A stretch of 64,000 nt of DNA from Corynebacterium marambiense (GTDB lineage Bacteria > Actinomycetota > Actinomycetes > Mycobacteriales > Mycobacteriaceae): contig NZ_JAEIOT010000007.1 in NCBI RefSeq assembly GCF_016342275.1, positions 682,001-746,000 on the forward strand, in the 5' to 3' direction. The notes beneath the pieces are model-generated. The model saw nothing but the letters and a program-made list of their open reading frames with translations, did no database searches and was not told the DNA's origin. The stretch's first letter is position 1. Every line of letters starts with the position of its first letter. Position numbers and translations under genes: made by a program. Positions 9,012-18,222 of the stretch are shown piece by piece.

Positions 9012-10352
9012 TTGACCAGTCTGATGTGGCCGATAGCGGGCGATGCAGTCCGGGAGACCGCGCTCGATGAGCATCGAAGCACCTACGGCACCGCCCCCGG
9101 GCTCATCGCGAGTGCGCCCGCCACATTCCTCATGATCGGTGAGCACACCGACCCGTACGGCGGGGTCGTGCTGACTGGTCTCTCCGCCAGACAGGTCGTC
9201 GTCGCCGCATCGCGTCGATCCGATGACCGGGTAGGGGTCCGGGTGCTGCGTGCCGGTACAGACGGTCGAACGGTGCCTCACACGGCCACCACGACGATGG
9301 CGGACCTCGCGGCACACGCGAATCTCCACGAGGCCAAGCAGGATGATCCCGGTGCGGATCTGCCCTCGTCACCGCTCAAGGACGGATCGGATGACTGGGC
9401 GAACCGGCTCGGTGGTGTGGCATGGATGATGATCCACCGTCAGTTAATCAGCCGCGAGACCCCGGGGTTCGACATCACGGTGGTCTCGGACATCCCTCCG
9501 GGATGTGGTCTCGGCGGCCGGGCGGCGGCGGAGGCCGCGTTCGCCCTCGGACTGGCGGATCTCGCCGGCCATCAACCGGACGCACCCTTGCGTACCCGGG
9601 TGGCCGAGATCTGCACGCACGCTGCCACGCTGTTCGGTGCCATCTCCCCACTGCGTGCCCGACACACGACCGCGCTGCGGGGTAGCAGCGAACGGGACCT
9701 GGCCGTCATCGACTATGCCGACGGTTCCGTCACCCACGCCCCCTCACCCGCACCCCGGAGTTTCCTCCCCTTCCTGGTGACTGTCCCGGATCCGCCCTCC
9801 GAGGCGGCCGGGTCCGGAGTCACCGAGCTGCGCCGGCGGAGTGATTTCATCGCACTCGCCTCCCGGATCTACGGGGTGCCGTCACTCCGGCTGCTTCCCG
9901 ACGCGGAGGAGCGGGTCATCGACTGGCTCGAGACCGTGCACGAGGTGAAGGGGCCAGGCGCCCAGCCTCCGGTCGCCGAAGCCTCCGGGTGGATGCGGTT
10001 CCTCACTGCGGAGACGAGACGGTCCTCCGACTGTGCGGCGCTCCTGCGGTCGCGCCGCATAACGGAAGCTCTCACCCGGCTCACCGCTTCGCAGGAACAG
10101 GCATGCGCGGCATTCGGTCTCGGATCCGACACCGATGCCCTGGTGCGGTTGTGTCGGAGCCGGGGGGCAGCTGCGGCCAGGGCTGCGCACGCGGGAGCCT
10201 CCGGCGCGGTGATCGCCTGGTTCCCTGTAGGAACCGGCGGACGCGGTGCCCGTGACGCTGCGCTACGGCTCGCTGACGACGGGCTGCTGGTCATCCCGCT
10301 GGCCGGTGGGGGCCCGGCGGAGGTGGCCAACGATCCGGTCAACTGGGGCTGA
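9012..10352 (+). CDS. GHMP kinase family, galactokinase-like with altered active site
   Basis: The 446-residue protein follows the galactokinase plan. Near the N terminus SAPATFLMIGEHTDPYGG (34-51) corresponds to the galactose-binding motif APGRVNLIGEHTDYNGG. IPPGCGLGGRAA (161-172) corresponds to the phosphate loop PxGxGLSSSAA. VGTGGRGARDA near the C terminus corresponds to motif 3. Key positions differ: the catalytic Arg of motif 1 is Thr, the Ser triplet of motif 2 is GGR, and the GxMDQ segment with the catalytic Asp reads FGAISPL. Galactokinase activity is therefore doubtful; it may be a divergent kinase or a non-catalytic sugar binder. The TTG start at 9012 sits 8 nt after AAGGAG; ATG 9024 is the alternative. 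Downstream neighbour is convergent. Confidence 0.75.
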   Translation: MTSLMWPIAGDAVRETALDEHRSTYGTAPGLIASAPATFLMIGEHTDPYGGVVLTGLSARQVVVAASRRSDDRVGVRVLRAGTDGRTVPHTATTTMADLAAHANLHEAKQDDPGADLPSSPLKDGSDDWANRLGGVAWMMIHRQLISRETPGFDITVVSDIPPGCGLGGRAAAEAAFALGLADLAGHQPDAPLRTRVAEICTHAATLFGAISPLRARHTTALRGSSERDLAVIDYADGSVTHAPSPAPRSFLPFLVTVPDPPSEAAGSGVTELRRRSDFIALASRIYGVPSLRLLPDAEERVIDWLETVHEVKGPGAQPPVAEASGWMRFLTAETRRSSDCAALLRSRRITEALTRLTASQEQACAAFGLGSDTDALVRLCRSRGAAAARAAHAGASGAVIAWFPVGTGGRGARDAALRLADDGLLVIPLAGGGPAEVANDPVNWG

Positions 10353-10369
10353 CCGTCCAGGACCCGTAT

Positions 10370-11779
10370 TCAGGGGACCCAGGTGAACGACACCTCGCGT
10401 TGCGCGATGTCGGCGCCGTCGAGCCGTACGGTGACGCGAGTGCCCTGTTCCGGTGCCCCGGCACAACGGGCGACCACGGGCGGCTCGGCGATGAAGATCC
10501 GCGCACTATCGGAGGATTCCGACGTCGCGAGGACGACGGCGCTGAACGTCTCCCCCACCCACGGTTCGAGTACGGTGGCCTCCGCGAGATTGAGGCACGC
10601 CCGATCCACGCTACTGGCCAGTGGGGCCGTCCTGTGCATCGTCTCCAGGACGTCGGAGGCACCGTCCTCGGCCCATTCCGGGACCGGTGTGCCGTTGTGG
10701 ATCGCGAGACAGAATTCGGTGGCGTAGCGGTCGACCAGACGCCGCAGGGGCGCGGTCACGTGGGCGTAGTAGCCACCGACGCCGGCGTGGGTGAACTCCT
10801 CCTGGGTCTCACCTTCTTCCCCAGTGAGGATTTCGTATCCGGCGCCCCGCAGGAGTTTCTGGGCTTCACGCATGACGGCCATGCCCTTCGGCCCGGTGAC
10901 GTCGACCTGGTCGAGGAATGTTCCGATCGGATCGGCGGGGTCATAGGCGTAACCGAGGGCGGCGACCTCGGCGGCGAATTCCCAGAGGTCCGCAGGTTCT
11001 GCCGGTGCAAGGGTGCGGAGAATGCCGACGCCCGCGGAGGCCATCAACCGCCCGGCGATCATCCCGGTGAGCAGTGAGATCTCGGAGTTGTACTCCATCA
11101 TCGCCAGGCGCGGCTCAACATCGAGCCGGTAGCGGCCGTCGGGTTGCTTCCCTACGCTCTGGGCGGGGGTGCTTAGAGAGACCGCTCTGCGGCGGAGCGC
11201 CGTCCGGGAACGCAGCTCACCAACCTCGGGGAGCAACCGGATTGCCGGATGGAGTCTCCCGTTCTCCATGTCAGACGTGGTTTCGACATAGTTGAACCGG
11301 GCCCGGCTGCGGACCAGCGCACGGGTGAGATCGTATCCGGTGACCTCACCCCGGGAGTCGAGACGCATACTCCAGAGGACGGCCGGGCGGTCAACGTCGG
11401 GTAGGAGGCTCGCGGCCCCCTCGGACAGTTCCGGTGGGTGCAGACGCGCAGGACCGTCCGGCAGGTAGATCGTCTGTCCCCGGTGCAGGGATTCCGCGGC
11501 GACCCGGCCTGCGGGATCGACAAATGCGGCGACATCTGCGATCGCGTAGTGCACGAGATAGCCGTTTCCGTCCGGCCGGATGCACACCGCCTGATCGAGG
11601 TCCATGGATCCCTCTGGATCGATGGTGACCAGATCGATGTCCCGCCGATCGAGCCGCTGCCCGGTATACCGGTCGGTGGCGGCTGCGGCCTCGCTGCTGA
11701 CCCATTCGTCGAAGTCACGGACGATCCCGAATTCCTCGGCGATACCACTGAAGTCTAGTGCGGCCGCATAGAGTCTCAT
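10370..11779 (-). CDS. RNB-domain ribonuclease (RNase II/R family)
   Basis: A 469-residue RNB catalytic-domain protein without recognisable cold-shock or S1 domains, the compact form common in actinobacteria. The active-site segment is VTIDPEGSMDLDQAV (51-65): Asp54, Asp60 and Asp62 are present, but the fourth Asp of RNase II (DxDD) is Gln63. Later RNB features include the region around FTHAGVGGYYAHVTAPLRRLVDRY, which matches the conserved YxHxTSPxRRYxD motif. A 3'-to-5' exoribonuclease role is known for the family. Start taken at ATG 11779; an in-frame TTG at 11806 is the alternative. It lies 39 nt behind the PucR gene and may be co-transcribed. Confidence 0.88.
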   Translation of the reverse strand: MRLYAAALDFSGIAEEFGIVRDFDEWVSSEAAAATDRYTGQRLDRRDIDLVTIDPEGSMDLDQAVCIRPDGNGYLVHYAIADVAAFVDPAGRVAAESLHRGQTIYLPDGPARLHPPELSEGAASLLPDVDRPAVLWSMRLDSRGEVTGYDLTRALVRSRARFNYVETTSDMENGRLHPAIRLLPEVGELRSRTALRRRAVSLSTPAQSVGKQPDGRYRLDVEPRLAMMEYNSEISLLTGMIAGRLMASAGVGILRTLAPAEPADLWEFAAEVAALGYAYDPADPIGTFLDQVDVTGPKGMAVMREAQKLLRGAGYEILTGEEGETQEEFTHAGVGGYYAHVTAPLRRLVDRYATEFCLAIHNGTPVPEWAEDGASDVLETMHRTAPLASSVDRACLNLAEATVLEPWVGETFSAVVLATSESSDSARIFIAEPPVVARCAGAPEQGTRVTVRLDGADIAQREVSFTWVP

Positions 11780-11818
11780 GGGGTTCGATTCTGGCACATC
11801 CGGCAATCGCGGAGTCGA

Positions 11819-13330
11819 TCATTCACCACCTGTTCGCGTGACGATAACCAACAGCAGCTCCGCGCGGACCACCGGATCTGAGAGATCCACCTCGGTGACC
11901 TCGCTGATCCGGGCTAGTCGGGTGCGGATGGTGTGCCGGTGCACGCCGAGCGTCGCGGCACACACGGCAATCCGACCGTGTCCCCGAAGGTAGGAAACCA
12001 GGGTTTCCGCGAGCTCGGTCCCATTCACCCGATCGTGGTCGACGAGCCGTTCCCAGGTCTGTGCAGCACGGGTGTCGAGGGCGGCACGGACCGCGGGATC
12101 GTGGAGCCACCTCGCACGTGCACTGTCCCCGGAGGCGCCGAGGGGGCGGGTCTTGGCGTCGATGACCAGATCATGCACCATGTCCGTGTCGAGCTCCCGC
12201 CAGTGCACCGGTGAGCCAACCGCCACGCGGACCTCCGCCGCGGAAGACCCGAGAAGCTCCATGATTCCGCGCACCCCACGGGTTCCGCGGAACAGCAGGA
12301 GCACGGAACCCGGACCCACCCACAGGTTGTACAGATACCTGCCGCGGGACTGCAGGGCGTCATCGACGACGCTGACAGCCCGCTCGACGGTTCCGGTGTG
12401 ATCACCGTGGATGATTACGGGGCGGACCCTGCCCCGCGCATCGGTCACGGCACCGAACACCCGGTCGACGGTGTCGGCTTCGTTCTCCACACCGAGAAGA
12501 AGCGCCATCGCCATGGTGTTCATTTCCGCGCGAGCGGCGCGCAGGTGCGCGGGCCGCTGAAGCAGGATGTCGGCGAGGCCTGCGGCGTGCCGGATGAGGG
12601 CGCGACCGGATGGACCGATGGGGCCGGGAGACTCCATGGCGAGCACGTGGCACCGTTCCCCGTGGCTGGACATCCGGTAGGTGTACGTGAATCCGTCTCC
12701 GGCTGCGGTCGGACCGGCAGAGTCTCGGCCGGTGCGAATCGACGCCACGGCCGCAGCTGTGGCGCTGCGTGTCCCCCGGTCCAGGCGGAGAACACTGCGG
12801 CCGTCGTTGTCCACGATCGACACAGCAGATTCGAGCACCTCAGATAGTTTCCTCCCCATGGCCTCGAGGCCACCGGTCACAGCGTGCTGGCTGAGCAGTT
12901 CCTGGGAGTTGATCAGCTGCTGGCGTTCGATGTTGCCAAGCCTGGTGCGCTCATCCCCCACGGCACCCAGTATCGAGGCGAAAGGGATGTGCCGCGGTAC
13001 CTCGAACACAGCGAGGCCCGCCGCCCGGGCACCGGTGATGAGCTCCGCGGGGACCTCGTCGAACACGAGCCCGGTCCCCAGCCCGACCGCGGTGGCACCT
13101 GCGTCGGCGAGAGTCCTGCAGTAGGCGGTGAGGCGCTCCGGACCGTCGACGAAGGAGATGCCGACGGTGAGGATGATGGCACCAGGAATCAGGAACTCTG
13201 CCGGATCCTCGAGTTCGGTGGGTTGGATGACGGTGAACTCCCGCGCACCCGGGACCAGTTCCACGAGTTCGAGATGCTCCTGGCTCATCAACCAGCGGAA
13301 CTGCAGCCTCGGCGTACCTGTACGAAACAT
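11819..13330 (-). CDS. PucR-family transcriptional regulator (GabR-like)
   Basis: A 503-residue regulator with the PucR layout. The N-terminal purine-catabolism-type sensor domain (about 10-140) contains LVPGAREFTVIQPTEL, IPGAIILTVG and LGTGLVFDEVP. The C-terminal PucR helix-turn-helix contains LAETLVSYLRGHGRIAVCAA and LGVHRHTIRTRLARISEVT. It is transcribed divergently from a GabT-type aminotransferase, the arrangement known for GabR, the PucR-type activator of the GABA genes in Corynebacterium glutamicum, so the same role is inferred here. Start at ATG 13330; ATG 13288 (MSQEHLEL) is possible, and neither has a strong ribosome binding site. Paired palindromes for its binding lie at 13340-13381. 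Confidence 0.88.
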   Translation of the reverse strand: MFRTGTPRLQFRWLMSQEHLELVELVPGAREFTVIQPTELEDPAEFLIPGAIILTVGISFVDGPERLTAYCRTLADAGATAVGLGTGLVFDEVPAELITGARAAGLAVFEVPRHIPFASILGAVGDERTRLGNIERQQLINSQELLSQHAVTGGLEAMGRKLSEVLESAVSIVDNDGRSVLRLDRGTRSATAAAVASIRTGRDSAGPTAAGDGFTYTYRMSSHGERCHVLAMESPGPIGPSGRALIRHAAGLADILLQRPAHLRAARAEMNTMAMALLLGVENEADTVDRVFGAVTDARGRVRPVIIHGDHTGTVERAVSVVDDALQSRGRYLYNLWVGPGSVLLLFRGTRGVRGIMELLGSSAAEVRVAVGSPVHWRELDTDMVHDLVIDAKTRPLGASGDSARARWLHDPAVRAALDTRAAQTWERLVDHDRVNGTELAETLVSYLRGHGRIAVCAATLGVHRHTIRTRLARISEVTEVDLSDPVVRAELLLVIVTRTGGE

Positions 13331-13339
13331 GGACAACTA

Positions 13340-13381
13340 TCCAATCTGGACAAACAGAGAAGCACTTTTATCCAGTATGGC
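13340..13381. promoter_or_regulatory. Paired TCCA-N3-TGG palindromes, candidate PucR/GabR operator
   Basis: TCCAATCTGGA at 13340-13350 is a perfect TCCA-N3-TGGA palindrome. TCCAGTATGGC at 13371-13381 repeats it with one mismatch. Starts are 31 bp apart, close to three helical turns. The first abuts the regulator start; the second lies about 27 bp before a CATAAT box (13408-13413) ahead of gabT, a typical activator position. Regulator assignment is inferred. Confidence 0.5.
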
Positions 13382-13512
13382 CCTCCACGTGTGGCGTGCG
13401 GTGGACCCATAATTGTGAGCCCAGACACCAGCGATGCAGGAAGCGCCGTTCGCCACACGGTGTAGTACCCCCAAGACACCCCTTATCACACGCACAATCA
13501 AGGAGAACCAGA

Positions 13513-14844
13513 GTGAAAGATCTTGATCACCGCATCCCCCAGAAGCGGGCCATCGTCACCGCGCTACCGGGCCCGAAATCGGCTGCGTTCACTCAGCGCC
13601 GCCGCACGGCGGTTCCGCCTGCCCTGTCGCCGCAGTTGCCTGCCTGCGTCGTCGACGCGGACGGCGGTGTCCTCGTCGACGCCGACGGCAACAGCTTCAT
13701 CGACTTCGCCTCCGGCATCGCGGTCACCTCAGTCGGTGCCTCCAACAGGCGGGTCGCCACGGCGGTCGCGGAGTCCGCGCACCGATTCCTGCACACGAGC
13801 TTCATGATCTCCCCCTACGAGAGCTATGTCGCGGTGTGCGAACGACTCAACGAACTCACACCAGGTGACCACGAGCGCCGCACGATCCTGCTCAACTCCG
13901 GTGCCGAGGCGGTCGAGAACGCGGTGAAGATCGCCCGCAGCCACACAGGGCGACCGGCGGTGGTCGTGTTCGAGCACGCGTACCACGGCCGGACCAACCT
14001 GACGATGGCGATGACAGCGAAGAACGCGCCCTACAAATCGGGTTTCGGGCCCTTCGCCTCCGATATCTACCGAGCGCCGATGTCCTACCCACTGCATGAC
14101 CATCTCGACGGCAAAGCGGCGGCACAGCGGACAATCACCATGATCGAGCAACAGGTCGGTGCGTCAAACCTCGCTTGTGTCGTCATTGAGCCGGTTCAGG
14201 GAGAGGGCGGTTTTATCGAGCCTGCCCCCGGCTTCCTGGAGGCGGTCGTCGACTGGTGCAGGGACAACGGGGTTGTCTTCGTCGCCGACGAGATCCAGTC
14301 GGGGCTCTGCCGCACCGGTGACTGGTTCGCCTGCGACAGGGAGGGCATCGTGCCGGACCTGGTGTGCACCGCGAAGGCCTTAGCCGGAGGGATGCCTCTG
14401 TCTGCGGTCACGGGCCGAGCGGAGATCATGGACGCGGTCGGCCCCGGCGGCCTCGGAGGTACTTACGGCGGAAACCCCGTTACCTGCGACGCTGCCCTCG
14501 CGGCCCTCGACCAAATGGCGGAACTCGATCTGTGTGCTCGCGCCCGGGACATCGGATCGATCATTCACGAAGTGCTCGATCCTGTCGCCGAGAAATCCTC
14601 CCGGATCGCCGAGATCCGCGGGCGCGGGGCGATGATCGCCCTCGAGCTGACCACCCCCGATGGTGCTCCGGACAAGAAATACGCCTCGACGGTGCAGTCC
14701 GCCTGCCGCGACACTGGCGTCCTAATTCTCACCTGCGGGATGAACGGCAACGTCATCCGGCTACTGCCGCCCCTGGTGATCAACGAAGACCTGCTGCGCG
14801 AAGGACTGGGCATACTCGCCGATGCCCTGACCGACTACGCCTAA
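13513..14844 (+). CDS. gabT: Class III PLP aminotransferase, GABA aminotransferase type
   Basis: The 443-residue protein is a fold-type I omega-aminotransferase. Signatures: GAEAVENAVKIAR (130-142), HAYHGRT (155-161), EPVQGEGGF (226-234), VADEIQSG with the PLP-nitrogen Asp259, and the Schiff-base Lys288 in CTAKALAGG. These fit 4-aminobutyrate aminotransferase, moving an amino group from GABA to 2-oxoglutarate. Because the cluster also encodes an aldehyde dehydrogenase of aminobutyraldehyde type, a role with putrescine-derived substrates is also possible. The start GTG 13513 follows AAGGAG with 8-9 nt spacing. The permease gene follows after 27 nt, indicating an operon. Confidence 0.9.
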   Translation: MKDLDHRIPQKRAIVTALPGPKSAAFTQRRRTAVPPALSPQLPACVVDADGGVLVDADGNSFIDFASGIAVTSVGASNRRVATAVAESAHRFLHTSFMISPYESYVAVCERLNELTPGDHERRTILLNSGAEAVENAVKIARSHTGRPAVVVFEHAYHGRTNLTMAMTAKNAPYKSGFGPFASDIYRAPMSYPLHDHLDGKAAAQRTITMIEQQVGASNLACVVIEPVQGEGGFIEPAPGFLEAVVDWCRDNGVVFVADEIQSGLCRTGDWFACDREGIVPDLVCTAKALAGGMPLSAVTGRAEIMDAVGPGGLGGTYGGNPVTCDAALAALDQMAELDLCARARDIGSIIHEVLDPVAEKSSRIAEIRGRGAMIALELTTPDGAPDKKYASTVQSACRDTGVLILTCGMNGNVIRLLPPLVINEDLLREGLGILADALTDYA

Positions 14845-14871
14845 ACCCCGCCACCGACCGAAAGGAGTCCG

Positions 14872-16101
14872 ATGCGCACACCACACGCCGCGAAGACCGT
14901 GCTCCCGGGCGACCACGGGCACCCGACCTCCATCACGGTTCTCCAGGGTATCGCCCTGATCTTCGGAACCAACATCGGAGCAGGCATCCTCTCCCTGCCA
15001 TACGCAGGGCGGAACGGAGGATTCCTCGCCCTCTTGGTAGCCCTGGCACTCGCCGGAACGCTCACCACAATCTCAATGCTGTACGTCGCCGAAGTGTCGA
15101 TGCGGACCCGGAAACCTCTGCAGCTTTCCGGCCTCGCAGAGAAGTACCTCGGCAACACCGGCCGCTGGCTGGTGTTCCTGGCCATCATCGTCAACGGCAC
15201 TGGTGCCCTCATCGCGTACGCCGCCGGATCCGGCACCCTCGTTTACAACCTGCTGGGTGTTCCCCCGATCCTGGGAACTCTGGTGTTCTTCGGCACCGGT
15301 ACCTTCCTCATGTGGAAGGGCCTGCACGCCACGGGCGCCGCGGAGGGCGCGATCACCTCCGGAATGGCGATCATCATCGCCATTCTCTGCGGCTGGACGT
15401 TCATCGGCCCCGGAATCAGTGCCGAGAATCTCCTCGTCCTGCACCCGCTCTACATCATTCCCATCATCAACCTCGCCGTCTTCGCCTTTCTCGCCCAGTA
15501 CGTCGTCCCCGAAATCACCCGTGGCCTCGAGAACTCGAACCCCGGAGCCGTACCGAAGGTCATCATCATCGGCATGTGCATCACCGGTTTCACCCTCGCA
15601 CTGGTCCCCTTCGCCGCGCTCGGTCTCATGGGCCGGGACGTCAGTGAAGTGGTGACAATCGCCTGGGGCGAGGAACTCGGACAAGCCGCCTATTATTTGG
15701 CCAACATCTTCGCCCTGTGCGCGATGTTCACGTCGTTCCTCGCGATCGGCTTCACGACCATGCGTAACATCCTCGACATCCTGCACTGGCCGCAGTACGG
15801 GAAGCACCGGACGGTCGCGGTCGCCGCCACTGTCGTCCCGCCGATGATCATCTCGCTCGTCGGCCTGGGTAGCTTCGTTGCCGCCCTTAGCTACGCCGGC
15901 GGATTCGCCGGTGCGATCATGTCGGTGATACCGGTCATGATGCTGCACGCGGCCCGGCGCAACGGTGACCGGGAACCGGCATGGCAGGTGACGTGGCAGG
16001 CCCACCCCGTCATCCAGGGCACGATCATCGTCGTCTACGTGACCGCCTTCATCTACTCAATCATCTCCGCCCTCGGCTGGGTCCCCTCCTCCTGGACGTA
16101 A
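14872..16101 (+). CDS. Amino acid permease of the tryptophan/tyrosine (AAAP/HAAAP-like) type
   Basis: A 409-residue integral membrane protein with about 11 hydrophobic spans. The first span carries GIALIFGTNIGAGILSLPYA, the unwound Gly-rich helix typical of amino acid permeases (NxGxGxLxLP). This family is distinct from the APC-type GabP found in the C. glutamicum gab cluster. From context it likely imports GABA, putrescine or a related amine used by the neighbouring aminotransferase and aldehyde dehydrogenase. Start ATG 14872 has AAAGGAG upstream. The gene ends 8 bp from the convergent aldehyde dehydrogenase gene. Confidence 0.85.
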   Translation: MRTPHAAKTVLPGDHGHPTSITVLQGIALIFGTNIGAGILSLPYAGRNGGFLALLVALALAGTLTTISMLYVAEVSMRTRKPLQLSGLAEKYLGNTGRWLVFLAIIVNGTGALIAYAAGSGTLVYNLLGVPPILGTLVFFGTGTFLMWKGLHATGAAEGAITSGMAIIIAILCGWTFIGPGISAENLLVLHPLYIIPIINLAVFAFLAQYVVPEITRGLENSNPGAVPKVIIIGMCITGFTLALVPFAALGLMGRDVSEVVTIAWGEELGQAAYYLANIFALCAMFTSFLAIGFTTMRNILDILHWPQYGKHRTVAVAATVVPPMIISLVGLGSFVAALSYAGGFAGAIMSVIPVMMLHAARRNGDREPAWQVTWQAHPVIQGTIIVVYVTAFIYSIISALGWVPSSWT

Positions 16102-16109
16102 CCACCGGA

Positions 16110-17534
16110 TCAGTGCGCCGTCATGACGTGCTTGATCCGGGTGTACTCCTCGACCGAGTAGAGGGAGAGGTCCTTGCCGTAGCCCGAGTCCAGGAAACCT
16201 CCGTGGGGCATCTCTGCGACGAGCGGTATGTGGCAGTTGATCCATACGCATCCGAAGTCGAGTTCGCGTGAGCACCGCTCCGCGGTTGCATGGTCGGTGG
16301 TCCACACCGAGGACGCCAGCCCGTAGTCGACGTCGTTGCCCATCCTGATAGCCTCGTCCGTTCCGGTAAAGGGCTGCACCGTGATGACGGGACCAAAGAT
16401 CTCCCGCCGGATGGCGTCATCGGTCTGCCGGAGACCGGTGACCACCGTGGGTTGCACGTAGAATCCGGTATCCCCGATCCGGTGTCCACCAGTCACGACG
16501 GTCGCGTGAGCGGGCAGATCCCGGATCACCGAGAGGACCTTCTCCAGGTGTCTGGCGTTATTCAGCGCCCCGTAGAACGCGTCGTCGTCATCGGGATGCC
16601 CGGGGCGGAGCTTGACTGCTTCGGCCACGAGAAGATCGACAAACCGGTCGTGGACGCTCTGTTCCACGATGACTCTCGTCGCCGCGGTGCAGTCCTGACC
16701 GGCATTGAACAAACCCGCCTGTGCGATGCCCTCCGCCGCCGCCGGGAGATCGGCGTCCGCGAAGACGAGGACGGGGGCCTTTCCGCCGAGTTCCAGGTGC
16801 GAGCGTTTGAGGTTGGTTCCGGCGCTGCCACCGACGGCGCGGCCCGCGGCCACCGATCCGGTGATGGACACCATCCGGACATCGGGATGCGCCATGAGTG
16901 TCGCCCCGGTGGAGGCGTCACCGAGGACGATGTTCACCACGCCAGGCGGGAGGATACCGCCGAGGAGTCGGGCCAGTTCCAGCGTCGATGAGGGAGTGGT
17001 GTCGGCGGGTTTGAGCACCACGGTGTTGCCCGCGGCCAGGGCGGGACCGAGCTTCCAGAGCGCCATCATGAGCGGATAGTTCCACGGCGTGACCTGCGCG
17101 ACCACACCAATCGGCTCGCGGCGCACCATCGACGAGAAACCGCCCATGTACTCCCCTCCAGCCAACCCACTCAGTGTCCGGGCGGCGCCCGCGAAGAACC
17201 GGATCTGATCTGCGCCGACGACGCATTCCTCAGATTCGATCAGGGAGATGATCTGTCCGGTCTCCCGCGACTGGATCTCCGCCAGGTGACGGGAGTTGCC
17301 CTCGATGGCGTCCGCGAACTTCAGCAGGAGAGACTGCCGAAGGGCGGGGGTCGTGCCACGCCAGCTCCGGAAGGCTTCCACAGCGGCGGACACCGCCGCG
17401 TCGACATCCGCTTCCCCGGAGACCGGGGAGATCGCGGTGACCAGGCCCGTGACGGGACTGATGAGTTCGATGGTCCCGGTTCCCTGGGCGTCGACGAACG
17501 AGTTACCGATGAAGTTCTGGAGGGTTGTCGGCAC
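16110..17534 (-). CDS. NAD(P)-dependent aldehyde dehydrogenase, gamma-aminobutyraldehyde type
   Basis: The 474-residue ALDH has Asn152 (VTPWNYPLM), Glu248 in HLELGGKAP and the catalytic Cys282 in NAGQDCTAATR. The NAGQDCTAA string is characteristic of gamma-aminobutyraldehyde dehydrogenase (PatD/YdcW type) rather than of GabD succinate-semialdehyde dehydrogenase, which normally has GQxC in a different setting. It would oxidise 4-aminobutanal to GABA, feeding the neighbouring GabT; oxidation of succinate semialdehyde cannot be excluded. GTG 17534 is chosen as start because GAAGGA precedes it and the longer frame has no homology-like sequence. It is on the opposite strand from gabT and permease and ends convergently with the permease. 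Confidence 0.85.
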   Translation of the reverse strand: MPTTLQNFIGNSFVDAQGTGTIELISPVTGLVTAISPVSGEADVDAAVSAAVEAFRSWRGTTPALRQSLLLKFADAIEGNSRHLAEIQSRETGQIISLIESEECVVGADQIRFFAGAARTLSGLAGGEYMGGFSSMVRREPIGVVAQVTPWNYPLMMALWKLGPALAAGNTVVLKPADTTPSSTLELARLLGGILPPGVVNIVLGDASTGATLMAHPDVRMVSITGSVAAGRAVGGSAGTNLKRSHLELGGKAPVLVFADADLPAAAEGIAQAGLFNAGQDCTAATRVIVEQSVHDRFVDLLVAEAVKLRPGHPDDDDAFYGALNNARHLEKVLSVIRDLPAHATVVTGGHRIGDTGFYVQPTVVTGLRQTDDAIRREIFGPVITVQPFTGTDEAIRMGNDVDYGLASSVWTTDHATAERCSRELDFGCVWINCHIPLVAEMPHGGFLDSGYGKDLSLYSVEEYTRIKHVMTAH

Positions 17535-17708
17535 GATGGTGTGGTCCTTCCGGTCTGAGCACCGGGTGGAGGTGCGGGAGGTGACCCCGGATCGACCGGG
17601 GAACACCGCGTGGACCTCAGTGTAGGGACATCACGGGACACGTGCCCGCACCCGGGGATCGGCGCGATGATCGCGGACCGGGGAGGCCGTCGGAACGTTC
17701 GGGCGAAT

Positions 17709-18160
<452 letters not shown>

Positions 18161-18222
18161 TCGCACCCGTCACTGTACCGTGTCGCGGACCGCACGCATG
18201 ATCCAACCGGCGCTGGGGAAGG

